From positions 62,001 to 126,000 of the forward strand of contig NZ_QPJJ01000002.1 in the NCBI RefSeq assembly GCF_003337485.1: 64,000 nucleotides of DNA, written 5' to 3'. The notes beneath the pieces were generated by a model that ran no database searches, had not been told where the DNA came from, and worked only from the letters and a program-made list of their open reading frames with translations. Source of the stretch: Saliterribacillus persicus. Its GTDB lineage: Bacteria; Bacillota; Bacilli; Bacillales; Amphibacillaceae. A program made the position numbers and the translations under genes. Below are positions 34,906 through 45,047 of this stretch, one piece after another (the stretch's first letter is position 1; every line of letters starts with the position of its first letter).

Positions 34906-35616
34906 GTGCTGTCTTCTAGCAAAATCTACAAATCGGAATTTATCTGGTCGATGTCTAGATTCTGTATACTGAAATAAGCTGGCATCATCTAGATAGACAT
35001 AATTTTTTATCACGACAATATTATGAAATCCCTCTAAATCTAATAATGCACGATCCTCTTCGGTCGGCTCCTCGACAACTATTTCTTTCTTGGCAAAACT
35101 AATAGCTAGCTTAAGCTCATTTTCTAAATAAGCATAGATAGAATCTTCCGCATGTTCACGTGTAATGGTTGGCACATATTTTTCTAGTAAATAGTCTTTA
35201 TCTAAAATAATTTTAGAGCCTGAAAAAGAGCGGGTACGAATGATTTCCCAAACATTGTCGCTAGATTTCAACTGTAATTGTTGCTCTAGCTCTTTACTTG
35301 AAGTAATGAGCTCGCACGTATGAACCTCTGTTTCTGGACTTTCAGCCATACTACTAGCTAGTTCCTTAAAGCTAACTAGACCTGAAACAGGGAAATCAAA
35401 TTTATTCCGATCAATAACCATCGAGCCTTTACCACGTATTTTTTGAATATAACCATTTTGCGCAAGTAGATTCAATGCTTTTCGAATTGTCTCCCTAGAG
35501 GTATCATATTGCTCTTTTAATTCATGCTCAGATGCTAAAAGTGAGTTTGGTTTATAAATACCTGCTTCCATTTTTTCTACGATCTCATTATAGATCGTTA
35601 AATATTTAGTACGCAT
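34903..35616 (-). CDS. treR: Trehalose operon repressor TreR
   Basis: A 237-residue GntR/HutC-type repressor: winged helix at residues 5-68 (LKEQYDTSRETIRKALNLLA) and a UTRA effector domain from about 80 (LVSFKELASS ... SLFQYTESRHRPDKFRF). Known TreR releases DNA when trehalose-6-phosphate binds. Third gene of treP-treA-treR, ten bases behind treA. Its likely operators are the two CTTGTATATACAAG palindromes before treP. Confidence 0.92.
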   Translation of the reverse strand: MRTKYLTIYNEIVEKMEAGIYKPNSLLASEHELKEQYDTSRETIRKALNLLAQNGYIQKIRGKGSMVIDRNKFDFPVSGLVSFKELASSMAESPETEVHTCELITSSKELEQQLQLKSSDNVWEIIRTRSFSGSKIILDKDYLLEKYVPTITREHAEDSIYAYLENELKLAISFAKKEIVVEEPTEEDRALLDLEGFHNIVVIKNYVYLDDASLFQYTESRHRPDKFRFVDFARRQH

Positions 35617-35626
35617 GTCAAAATCC

Positions 35627-37315
35627 TCATTTATCTTTTTTTATATATAATATTCGTGACTCATAGGGACGCAAAGTCATATCGTGAGTATCCCTCGTTG
35701 CATCTGGGTAGTTAGATAACAGCATTTCACCCTGTTTCTCTGTTATACCACTATCTGTTGGCAACGTAAAGTCTACTTGTTGTGCATAGAAATTATTGAC
35801 GACCAATAGTTGCTCCCGGTCATTTTCACGAATATAGGCAAAGATATTTGGATCATCAAAAGACAGCATCTTAAAATCTCCATCTGTAATCACCTGATAT
35901 TTTTTTCGCAAGCTAATTAAAGCCTGATAATGATAAAAAATAGAAGATTTATCCTTTAAAGCTTGTCTTGCATTAATTGTTTTGTAATTAGGTGCTTCCT
36001 CAATCCAAGGTGTTCCGTCTGAAAATCCAGCATGCTTGGAATCATTCCATTGCACAGGCGTTCTGGAATTGTCACGGGATTTTTGTTTTAAAATTTCTAG
36101 TATTTCCGCTTCATCCATTCCTTCTTCCTTTTTCATTTTGTACATATTTAAAGATTCTACATCTCGATATTTTTCAATCGAATCAAAGCCAGGATTAGTC
36201 ATACCAAACTCTTCTCCCTGATAAATATACGGGGTCCCTTGCATCATATGAATCGTTGTCGCTAGCATTTTTGCCGATTCCCTGTGATATTCTTGATCAT
36301 CTCCAAAGCGTGAGACAATACGAGGTTGGTCATGATTGCACCAAAATAGTGCATTCCAGCCTCCACCCCGGTGCATTTCGACCTGCCATTTTGATAAAAT
36401 TTGCTTTAATTGCTGGAAATCAAAATCAGCCTTTGTCCATTTTTCACCATTTGGATAATCAACTTTTAAATGATGGAAATTAAAGGTCATATCGAGCTCT
36501 TCTCCATTTGGATTTGTATATTTAATACAGTCCTCAATTGTTGTAGAGGACATTTCCCCTACGGTTAACGTTTGATGGCCTTTAAATACCACTTCATTCA
36601 TCTCATGCATAAAATCATGCACTCTGGGGCCATCTGTATAAAATTTCCGACCATCCCCTTGTGCGACGGAGCCATCATCATCTGGAAAACGTTGATCTTT
36701 AGAAATAAGATTAATAACATCTAAGCGAAAACCGTCTACACCTTTATCCAGCCAGAATTTCATCATATCGTAAACCGCTGTTCTTACATGTTCATTTTCC
36801 CAATTTAAGTCAGCCTGGGTGACATCAAATAAATGCAAATAGTATTGCTTTGTTTTTTCATCAAACTCCCACGCATTGCCACCAAATTTTGATTGCCAAT
36901 TCGTTGGAGGACCATTATTTTTTCCATCCTTCCAAATATAATAATCTCGATAAGCATTATCCATGGATTTGCGGGATTCTTGAAACCATTTATGGTCAGT
37001 TGACGTGTGATTTATCACAATATCCATGATTATTTTTAAGTCACGTTGATGCGCTTCTTCTAATAGTTGTTCAAAATCTTCCATTGTTCCATATTCCGGG
37101 TGGATGGAAAAGTAATCTGAAATGTCATACCCATTATCTTTTTGTGGTGAAGCGTAAATAGGAGTTAACCACAGCACATCAACACCTAATTCTTTTAAAT
37201 AATCTAACCTTTCAATGATTCCTTGAATATCGCCTACACCATTTCCTGTCGTATCGCGAAAGCTTTTTGGATAAATTTGATACACAACTGATTTTTTCCA
37301 CCAAGCTTCTTGCAT
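35627..37315 (-). CDS. treA: Trehalose-6-phosphate hydrolase TreA
   Basis: A 562-residue GH13 enzyme that splits trehalose-6-phosphate into glucose and glucose-6-phosphate in the cytosol. Visible motifs: DIVINHTS (region I), GFRLDVINLI with the nucleophile Asp, VGEMSS with the acid Glu, and NHDQPR with the stabilising Asp. AAGGAGG precedes the ATG. It lies between treP and treR and closely fits phospho-alpha-(1,1)-glucosidases in length. Confidence 0.94.
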   Translation of the reverse strand: MQEAWWKKSVVYQIYPKSFRDTTGNGVGDIQGIIERLDYLKELGVDVLWLTPIYASPQKDNGYDISDYFSIHPEYGTMEDFEQLLEEAHQRDLKIIMDIVINHTSTDHKWFQESRKSMDNAYRDYYIWKDGKNNGPPTNWQSKFGGNAWEFDEKTKQYYLHLFDVTQADLNWENEHVRTAVYDMMKFWLDKGVDGFRLDVINLISKDQRFPDDDGSVAQGDGRKFYTDGPRVHDFMHEMNEVVFKGHQTLTVGEMSSTTIEDCIKYTNPNGEELDMTFNFHHLKVDYPNGEKWTKADFDFQQLKQILSKWQVEMHRGGGWNALFWCNHDQPRIVSRFGDDQEYHRESAKMLATTIHMMQGTPYIYQGEEFGMTNPGFDSIEKYRDVESLNMYKMKKEEGMDEAEILEILKQKSRDNSRTPVQWNDSKHAGFSDGTPWIEEAPNYKTINARQALKDKSSIFYHYQALISLRKKYQVITDGDFKMLSFDDPNIFAYIRENDREQLLVVNNFYAQQVDFTLPTDSGITEKQGEMLLSNYPDATRDTHDMTLRPYESRILYIKKDK

Positions 37316-37388
37316 ATGTTTGACCTCCTTCTTTATCTATTGGCTTTTTTAATAGCAAAAAGAGGAGCGATCACTCCTCTTCTGCTTT

Positions 37389-38822
37389 TTATTTTCCTAA
37401 ACGCTCATATGCATCTTTACCCATTTTCGTACGGGCTAAAATAACCGTTAGCGTAAATGGAATAACAATCGCTACAAGCATTGATACCGTAAACATAAGC
37501 ATATCTGCAACTTGGATTGATAGAATTCCCGGAATACCGCCGACACCAATGGAATTGGCCATTACTCCTGTACCAACTGAAATCACTGCTGCAATGGATG
37601 AACCAATCATCGCTGCGAGAAATGGAAACAGGTACTTTAGGTTAATCCCAAACATCGCTGGTTCTGTTACACCGAGATAACAAGAGATAGCTGCCGGTAC
37701 GGAAACCTGTTGTTCTTTTTTATCTTTTCTATTTAAATATATCATCGCAACAACGGCTGAACCTTGCGCAATATTGGAAAGTGCAATCATTGGCCAGAGG
37801 TTTGTTCCATCAAACTCACTCATGAGCTGTAAATCAATCGCATTAGTCATGTGGTGCAGACCGGTTATAACGAGCGGCGCATACGCAAAACCAAATAATG
37901 CGGCAAACAACCAGCCAAATGCAGAGGTTAAACCAGAATATACCACATTAGAAATCCAAGAACCAATTTCCCAACCAATCGGACCTAATACAACGTGTGC
38001 AATTAAAACCGCTGGTACTAAGGCAAAGAAAGGTACAAATATCATCGAAACAACTTGTGGAATTATCTTACGCAACCATATTTCTAAATAAGATAATACA
38101 AAACCTGCTAAGATAGCCGGAATTACTTGTGCTTGATAACCAATCATATCAACTTGTGCAAATCCGAAATCCCACACAGGAATACTATCGGCACCTGCCA
38201 CACCATAAGCATTCAGTAATTGTGGTGATACTAGTGTAATACCTAGAACAATACCAAGAACCTGAGTCGTACCCATCTTACGAGCGATGGCCCAGGTGAG
38301 GGCGACTGGTAAGAAGTGGAATATAGCTTCCCCTATTAACCATAGAAAGGAATAAACTCCAGCCCAAAACTGCGAAGATTCAGCTAAAGTTTGTGTACCA
38401 TCATTCAACATCTCAATGTCACCAATAACATTACGGAAACCTAAGATTAACCCCCCAACAACTAGTGCCGGAATAATAGGTGTAAATATATCAGCTAAAT
38501 GGGAGACAAGACGTTGCAAAATATTCATGTTTTGCTTTGCTGCCTGTTTCGCTTCATCCTTAGAAGTGTCACCTACACCCGCAATTTTTGTGAATTCATT
38601 ATAAAAGGAAGCTACTTCGTTTCCAATAATGACTTGGAATTGACCTGCTTGTGTAAAAGTTCCTTTGACTAAATCAATATCTTCCACTGCTGTCACATCA
38701 GCTTTATCTGTATCATGCAGAACAAAGCGCATTCGAGTTGCACAATGTGTCACAACCGAAATATTTTCACTTCCACCAACATGCTCAAGTAGCTCTTTGG
38801 CTTGATCTGTATACTTACTCAT
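37389..38822 (-). CDS. treP: Trehalose-specific PTS enzyme IIBC (TreP)
   Basis: A 477-residue permease that takes up and phosphorylates trehalose. The IIB domain is N-terminal with the phospho-accepting Cys27 in VTHCATRMRF; the IIC domain (about residues 110-470) has roughly ten helices and the GLHHMTNAIDLQ loop. No IIA domain is attached, so a glucose-type IIA from another protein must supply phosphate, as known in Bacillus. First gene of the tre operon; AAGGAGG precedes the ATG. Confidence 0.93.
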   Translation of the reverse strand: MSKYTDQAKELLEHVGGSENISVVTHCATRMRFVLHDTDKADVTAVEDIDLVKGTFTQAGQFQVIIGNEVASFYNEFTKIAGVGDTSKDEAKQAAKQNMNILQRLVSHLADIFTPIIPALVVGGLILGFRNVIGDIEMLNDGTQTLAESSQFWAGVYSFLWLIGEAIFHFLPVALTWAIARKMGTTQVLGIVLGITLVSPQLLNAYGVAGADSIPVWDFGFAQVDMIGYQAQVIPAILAGFVLSYLEIWLRKIIPQVVSMIFVPFFALVPAVLIAHVVLGPIGWEIGSWISNVVYSGLTSAFGWLFAALFGFAYAPLVITGLHHMTNAIDLQLMSEFDGTNLWPMIALSNIAQGSAVVAMIYLNRKDKKEQQVSVPAAISCYLGVTEPAMFGINLKYLFPFLAAMIGSSIAAVISVGTGVMANSIGVGGIPGILSIQVADMLMFTVSMLVAIVIPFTLTVILARTKMGKDAYERLGK

Positions 38823-38871
38823 CCACTTTCTCCTCCTTCATTGTTGAAATTTACTAATAAAACACAACAAA

Positions 38872-38931
38872 CTTGTATATACAAGTTAATGATTACGTTT
38901 TCATTCTATCTTGTATATACAAGTTTGTCAA
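38872..38931 (-). promoter_or_regulatory. treP promoter with two TreR operators and a cre-like site
   Basis: CTTGTATATACAAG occurs twice (38872-38885 and 38910-38923), 38 bases apart. The distal copy sits inside the 17-base spacer of a minus-strand promoter TTGACA (38926-38931) / TAGAAT (38903-38908). Between the operators TGATTACGTTTTCA (38890-38903) matches the cre consensus TGWNANCGNTNWCA with one mismatch. Repression by TreR and by CcpA is inferred. Confidence 0.85.
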
Positions 38932-38990
38932 CTGTTTATATTTTATTTAAAATCCTCTTTTTATATGGCACTGTTATAGAGGAAAACAGA

Positions 38991-39086
38991 ATGTATTATC
39001 CAGTTATGATCTGGAGTAAAAAAGATGGTTGTTTAAACTCTTTCACCTATCCATCGAGTGAGGAACTTCTAACACAACACTTCTAA
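38991..39086 (+). CDS. Possible 31-residue peptide
   Basis: MYYPVMIWSKKDGCLNSFTY and a short rest, with GAGG before the ATG. It could be a fragment of a larger lost gene. Function unknown and coding doubtful. Confidence 0.25.
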   Translation: MYYPVMIWSKKDGCLNSFTYPSSEELLTQHF

Positions 39087-39136
39087 ATTCTCTTACTAAT
39101 CAATATGACGAACTGGGTTCCTTTATATACGAAATC

Positions 39137-39170
39137 AAAAAAAGACAAAGGAAAGTATAATCCTTTGTCT
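39137..39170 (-). terminator. Terminator of the small stress-type gene
   Basis: Arms AGACAAAGGA (39143-39152) and TCCTTTGTCT (39161-39170) with seven T on the minus strand. Confidence 0.85.
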
Positions 39171-39176
39171 ACGCTT

Positions 39177-39527
39177 CTACTTATTTTCATCGTAAATTTC
39201 TTTACTTACGTGTCCATCATTTTCCATGATAATCTTCAATGCTTCTTGATAATCATCATCTGCAACGGAAAATTCTAGTGAATTTGGACGCGGAGAATCG
39301 TCTGCTGGCGTCCCGTCTTTTGCATCAAATGTAGCTACAATTCCACCGCCTGCTCCCATGCCATGTGTATTATTTCCAGAAAAAGCGAGAGGGGTAAGAA
39401 TCATTTTATTATCAGCGTCTGGTAAAGTATCAACGCGTGCATCATCAACCTTAAGGGTTTGAAGATGGGATTTTACATCCTCTGCGTCATTTTCAGTTTT
39501 AAAGAATGCTTGTACGTGTTTAGTCAT
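39177..39527 (-). CDS. Small stress-type protein with ferredoxin-like fold
   Basis: A 116-residue cytosolic protein: an N-terminal block (MTKHVQAFFKTENDAEDVKS) like that of YflT/GSP17M general stress proteins, a Gly-rich middle, and a second beta-alpha block (SLEFSVADDDYQEALKIIME). AAAGGATG precedes the ATG. A good sigmaB-type promoter upstream supports a stress role. Biochemical activity unknown. Confidence 0.6.
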   Translation of the reverse strand: MTKHVQAFFKTENDAEDVKSHLQTLKVDDARVDTLPDADNKMILTPLAFSGNNTHGMGAGGGIVATFDAKDGTPADDSPRPNSLEFSVADDDYQEALKIIMENDGHVSKEIYDENK

Positions 39528-39562
39528 ACTGCGATCATCCTTTCTGTTTTGTTGGTTATAAT

Positions 39563-39588
39563 GTACCCTCTTCCTTCAAAAAATAAAC
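39563..39588 (-). promoter_or_regulatory. SigmaB-type promoter
   Basis: On the minus strand GTTTAT, 14 bases, GGGTAC. This is close to the known sigmaB consensus GTTTAA-N12-14-GGGTAT, and lies about 40 bases before the stress-type gene. Confidence 0.6.
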
Positions 39589-39699
39589 CAATGTAAACGA
39601 AAAGTTAATTTTATATACGAAAGCTAGTTTATATAAAGGAAATCAATTACACTGATGTTAATCTAAAAGTAATTATTCCTTTAAAGTAGGTGGCCGATA

Positions 39700-40968
39700 A
39701 TGGGTAAATTTAAGCAGGAAGAAAAAAGTTGGATGGTCTATGATTGGGGAAGCTCTGCTTTTTCAATTATTATTACTACTGCTATTTTCCCGATCTATTA
39801 CAAAGCACAAGCGACAGAAGCAGGAGTTTCAGCTGCGAATTCCACAGCTTACCTAGGATATACTATTTCTATTTTCACCTTTATTTTAGCAATGCTTGGA
39901 CCGATTCTTGGAACTATTGCGGATTATCGTGGTTTGAAAAAACGGTTCTTTCTCTTTTTTCTGGGACTCGGACTTATTTCAACTGGATTTCTTGTTTTCA
40001 TCCCAGAGGGCCAATGGCTTTTTCTACTTATTTGCTTCACATTAGCCTCCTTAGGCTCCACTGGTGCTAATATTTTCTACGATGCCTTCTTAGTAGATGT
40101 GACCACTGATAAGCGAATGAATCAGGTATCGGCACGCGGTTTTAGTTTAGGCTATATTGGGAGTACGATTCCTTTCTTCATTAGTATCGCCATTATTTTA
40201 TTAGCACAGCAAGGTATTCTTCCGATATCAAGTGTTTTCGCAAGTAAGATTGCTTTTCTTATTACCTGTGTATGGTGGGGAGTCTTTTCTATTCCATTAA
40301 TCAGGCATGTGACGCAAAAGTTTTACGTAGAGCCTGACCAGCAGCCTATTAGACAGAGCTTTAAACGACTGTTAAAAACCATGAAAAATATCAAGCAATA
40401 TAAATCCTTAACATTATTTTTGATTGCCTATTTCTTCTATATAGATGGCGTTGGTACTATCATTGCGATGTCTACTGCGTATGGCACAGATGTTGGACTT
40501 AGCAGTACGTTATTGTTGGTGGTTTTATTTGTCACACAAATAGTCGCCGCACCTTTTGCACTTATTTACGGAAAATTAGCAGATCGTTTTTCGGCGAAGT
40601 CGATGTTATATGTCGGTATTTCTGTTTATATTATTGTCTGTATTTATGGATACTTTTTAGAGACTGCTGCTGATTTTTGGGTGCTTGCTATGCTTGTAGC
40701 TTCTTCTCAAGGTGGTATTCAAGCATTAAGCAGATCTTACTTTGCTAAATTAATTCCCAAAAATAACGCAAATGAATTTTTTGGTTTCTACAATATTTTC
40801 GGCAAATTTGCGTCAATCACCGGGCCACTACTCTTAGGGGTCACTGCCCAGCTAACAGGTAGATCCAATGCTGGAATCTTAAGTCTAATTGTACTTTTTT
40901 TCATCGGGATGGTTATACTAAAATTTGTACCCTCTGATAAATTATTAGATCAAGAACAAAGCGCGTAA
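39700..40968 (+). CDS. MFS transporter, UMF1/Atg22-like
   Basis: A 422-residue permease with about twelve helices. EEKSWMVYDWGSSAFSIIIT is the usual start of bacterial UMF1/Atg22-like transporters; GTIADYRGLKKR is the loop 2-3 motif and LGSTGANIFYDAFLVDV is also typical. Eukaryotic relatives export amino acids from vacuoles; the bacterial substrate is unknown. AGGTGG precedes the ATG. Confidence 0.88.
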   Translation: MGKFKQEEKSWMVYDWGSSAFSIIITTAIFPIYYKAQATEAGVSAANSTAYLGYTISIFTFILAMLGPILGTIADYRGLKKRFFLFFLGLGLISTGFLVFIPEGQWLFLLICFTLASLGSTGANIFYDAFLVDVTTDKRMNQVSARGFSLGYIGSTIPFFISIAIILLAQQGILPISSVFASKIAFLITCVWWGVFSIPLIRHVTQKFYVEPDQQPIRQSFKRLLKTMKNIKQYKSLTLFLIAYFFYIDGVGTIIAMSTAYGTDVGLSSTLLLVVLFVTQIVAAPFALIYGKLADRFSAKSMLYVGISVYIIVCIYGYFLETAADFWVLAMLVASSQGGIQALSRSYFAKLIPKNNANEFFGFYNIFGKFASITGPLLLGVTAQLTGRSNAGILSLIVLFFIGMVILKFVPSDKLLDQEQSA

Positions 40969-41030
40969 CACTGACGAACAGTCTCTCACAGCGCACTTAG
41001 CACCGTGATAATTATGATGCCTAAAAAAGA

Positions 41031-41135
41031 TTGATCTAAAATCGATATGGGTTTGTTCTCAGATCAATATTGTTTAGATCAATTCGCTATACTAAACTAA
41101 TAGTTGATGATTGTTTTATCGAAATTGTTCGATAA
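41031..41135 (+). promoter_or_regulatory. gdhA upstream region with two inverted repeats
   Basis: TTGATCTAAA (41031-41040) and TTTAGATCAA (41073-41082) form a perfect inverted pair, with a further AGATCAA at 41061. A -10 like TATACT lies at 41088-41093. Downstream, TTATCGAA-ATTG-TTCGATAA (41116-41135) is a perfect 20-bp palindrome. These are operator candidates; the regulators are unknown. Confidence 0.6.
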
Positions 41136-41200
41136 TTATCTCATTTAGGTGTCACGCTTATGCTTAACATATAACAAATCTGAGTAAGGAGAGAAAATAA

Positions 41201-42565
<1,365 letters not shown>

Positions 42566-42580
42566 GATTAAATCTATATA

Positions 42581-42617
42581 AAAAGGGTGTTAGCAACTTT
42601 TTGCTAACACCTTTTTT
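42581..42617 (+). terminator. gdhA terminator
   Basis: Strong hairpin GGTGTTAGCAA (42586-42596) / TTGCTAACACC (42601-42611) with A and T runs on either side. Confidence 0.9.
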
Positions 42618-42634
42618 CTGTTAATTACATGTGA

Positions 42635-43627
42635 TTAGATAACTAACTTCGGTTCTGCTTCAGGCTTTCCAAAATAATAACCTTGAAATAATTGATATCC
42701 TTTTTGCTTCAACCAAATAAAATCTTGCTCATTCTCAATTCCTTCTGCTAAAGAAGTCGCACCTAGTTCTTCTGCTTTTTCTAAAAATTTTAGTGCTACT
42801 ATCTGTTTTTCCTTGTCTTCTGCTACACCTTGAACATATTGCATATCCAACTTCATATAGCGAGGGGAAAGATCTGCTAATAAGTCTATTGTATTATATC
42901 CAGCACCTACATCATCTAGGGCATACTGAAAGCCCCGTTCCCTGTAATAATGGAGAATACTTTTTAAATGTTTAACATCCTCTACCTGCTCTGTTTCCAC
43001 CACCTCAAATACTAAGTCAGCCGTATCAATATTTAACTCTTTAGCAAGCGAGGTAGTCGAACGCAAACAAAATTCCGGCGCATAAATAGAAGTTGGAATA
43101 AAATTAATAAATGCTTTCGCACCATTAACAATTTTCGTAGCATGACGAACTGCTGTCATTCTGCATAAACGATCTAGCGCATAAATTCTTCCTCGATTAT
43201 TAGCTGCTTCAAATATTTCATTTGGATAAATAATCGTACCATCCTCATTTTTAAAACGGGCGAGTAATTCGTACGCATATATTTCTTTGTGTCGTGTCAC
43301 TATTGGTTGATAGTGACAATGAATATGTTTGTTATTAATTACCTCATCTATCCATTCTGCTTCCAAAAAATCATTAATCTCATCTATTGACTTCCACTCA
43401 CGATCTAAAAGTTGAAATTCAACCGTTTCATCCTGCAGATGATCTTGACTGAAATCTAATAAATCGCTCGCTCCTATTTCATTCACTTTTAGAATATTTT
43501 TATCTTTTTCTACAGGAATATCTAATCTTATTAGATATTTTTCCATCATTTCCATTATCTTTTTATTATCATCTACAACTTTTACTTTAATTTGCTGATT
43601 TTTCATCGAACAATTCTCACAAGGCAA
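42635..43627 (-). CDS. EAL-domain protein (probable c-di-GMP phosphodiesterase)
   Basis: A 330-residue cytosolic protein. Residues 1-95 are an undefined N-terminal region opening with PCENCSMKNQ (a CxxC); the EAL domain runs from about 100 to 325. Catalytic marks: YELLARF (variant of EAL), EVVETEQVED, ALDDVGAGYNT in place of DDFGTG, MKLDMQYV with the Lys, and SLAEGIENEQD. Most metal ligands are kept, so activity is possible. The TTG at 43627 is chosen for GGTGGGG six bases upstream; another TTG at 43645 lacks a site. Confidence 0.85.
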   Translation of the reverse strand: MPCENCSMKNQQIKVKVVDDNKKIMEMMEKYLIRLDIPVEKDKNILKVNEIGASDLLDFSQDHLQDETVEFQLLDREWKSIDEINDFLEAEWIDEVINNKHIHCHYQPIVTRHKEIYAYELLARFKNEDGTIIYPNEIFEAANNRGRIYALDRLCRMTAVRHATKIVNGAKAFINFIPTSIYAPEFCLRSTTSLAKELNIDTADLVFEVVETEQVEDVKHLKSILHYYRERGFQYALDDVGAGYNTIDLLADLSPRYMKLDMQYVQGVAEDKEKQIVALKFLEKAEELGATSLAEGIENEQDFIWLKQKGYQLFQGYYFGKPEAEPKLVI

Positions 43628-43864
43628 AAAAGTCCCCACCTTCAATTATTTTAGGTAATTATCACTATAAATCAAAAAGTATTTTATTAATTTTATCATA
43701 TTTTGTCTTTTTTTGCGATATATGAGACTTTTTTATCATCATTTCTCACTTTTTTCTAAAACTTAAGTTTGAAGCATAATAAAGCTTTGATTCTTCACTT
43801 AAAACAGAAGGTAGTTACTATACGAAAAATTAATGATGACTAGGGAGTTCTCTTTGGGGGTAAT

Positions 43865-44006
43865 ATGTTAATAAATTTTTCAAAAGCTATTAAGAGAGGA
43901 AATACCATATGGTGTCACGATTTTTGATTTGCAGCATCCTGATATGCTTGGATCTGCTGAGGGAAAGTCTATTTCAAATGCAGAAAATTTAACGAAAAAG
44001 TTTTAA
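43865..44006 (+). pseudogene. Frameshifted small protein remnant
   Basis: An ATG at 43865 behind GGGGG reads MLINFSKAIKRG and stops soon. Another frame from about 43893 reads EEIPYGVTIFDLQHPDMLGS and on to NAENLTKKF before a stop at 44006. Adding one base near 43891 would fuse them to a protein of about 47 residues. Its 3' end overlaps the end of the converging YbgA-type gene by 18 bases. Family not recognised. Confidence 0.4.
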
Positions 44007-44450
44007 CATGGATTGGCCTTCAATATATTCAACATTATATTCCTTTGCCCATTCTACTAATTTTTCCGTAATTCTTTCATAATTGTTTTTACCATTATAA
44101 AAGGCATCTATGTCTTTTAAAAATATTTCCTTTTCTTGCGCTGTGATCTTATCCTTGAAGTATCCAAAGATGTGCATGAGGGCATTCGTTATTTTCCCTT
44201 TTGAAATCGGAGTAGCTAATAATTTTTCTAATACTGCTTCATAATGATTTACAACCAATCGGACTTCTAATTTGCCTTTGTTTGCCACCAGTTGTCCGAG
44301 TTCTTTTTGCAAGGCAGGCTGAAAGGCCATTAAGGCATATTTATGATATTTTTGAAAAATAATTAATTTCGATATCGAAGGATTGAACATGATGAAGGCG
44401 TACTCTTCTCGTATTATTTTTTTCAGAGATGTTTGTAGACGCTCATCCAT
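43989..44450 (-). CDS. YbgA-like DUF1722 protein
   Basis: A 153-residue protein matching the DUF1722 family: FQKYHKYALMAFQPALQKEL, GQLVANKGK, ALMHIFGYFKDKI and YNGKNNYERI are its landmarks. In Escherichia coli ybgA lies next to the photolyase gene phr, and here too a photolyase is encoded 600 bases away on the other strand. The function is not established; a role linked to photolyase or its cofactor is inferred from this recurring neighbourhood. Confidence 0.85.
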   Translation of the reverse strand: MDERLQTSLKKIIREEYAFIMFNPSISKLIIFQKYHKYALMAFQPALQKELGQLVANKGKLEVRLVVNHYEAVLEKLLATPISKGKITNALMHIFGYFKDKITAQEKEIFLKDIDAFYNGKNNYERITEKLVEWAKEYNVEYIEGQSMLKLFR

Positions 44451-44466
44451 TTTCTTGGTCCTCCAA

Positions 44467-44928
44467 CTAAATAGTAGTTCTATCTTTTTCCGCTTCAGCT
44501 TTTACTTTTTCCAAGAAATCATCAACAACTTTTTGATTTTTTCTAAGACTAGATAACTTTAAAAGAGCTCGAATAAATATATTTAAGCCTTCATTTTTGC
44601 CTTTATATTCAAGCTTGGTTTTGTTTATTTCAACTACTTCACAGCTATACGTTGTTTCAATTCGAAAAGATTTAGCTAACACAAATTGAGTCGTCTTGTA
44701 TTTGTAGGTGGGCTGGTCTTCATAAGCAGTAATCTCAAGAATATAGGTCTCAATCCTTCTTCCTTCTCGATATTTCTGTTTATATGTTGACCCTATTTCA
44801 TTTTCCTTTTTTTCTAATAATGTATGTTCAATAATATTCGGCATAATTCGTTGTATGTTTTCGTCGCTAAATAAATTCCATACTACTTCTATAGGAGCAT
44901 CTATTAAAATCGCTTTATCCCATTCCAT
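44467..44928 (-). CDS. SRPBCC family lipid-binding-fold protein
   Basis: A 153-residue protein with the START/SRPBCC pattern: IDAPIEVVWNLFSDENIQRI at the N-terminus and a long C-terminal helix (VDDFLEKVKAEAEK). The family binds hydrophobic ligands. It is 16 bases upstream of the DUF1722 gene on the same strand and probably co-transcribed. Confidence 0.82.
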   Translation of the reverse strand: MEWDKAILIDAPIEVVWNLFSDENIQRIMPNIIEHTLLEKKENEIGSTYKQKYREGRRIETYILEITAYEDQPTYKYKTTQFVLAKSFRIETTYSCEVVEINKTKLEYKGKNEGLNIFIRALLKLSSLRKNQKVVDDFLEKVKAEAEKDRTTI

Positions 44929-45047
44929 CTAAAGCCAACTCCTTTCTTTATATTTTAGCACATTCATCTTCTTTAGGGCTTATAAAATCATCATTAGGGT
45001 ATAAGAGAATTAGACAAATACATCTGTAGTTAGGACGTGAATTCCAG

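Noticed and set aside
39744-40070. Alternative-frame ORF in the Atg22-like transporter gene
   Set aside because: A shadow of the real frame; rich in Tyr, Phe and Ser and with no start signal.
43700-43860. Additional gene between the EAL and YbgA-type genes
   Set aside because: Only AT-rich sequence with no open frame behind a ribosome site, apart from the remnant from 43865 onward.
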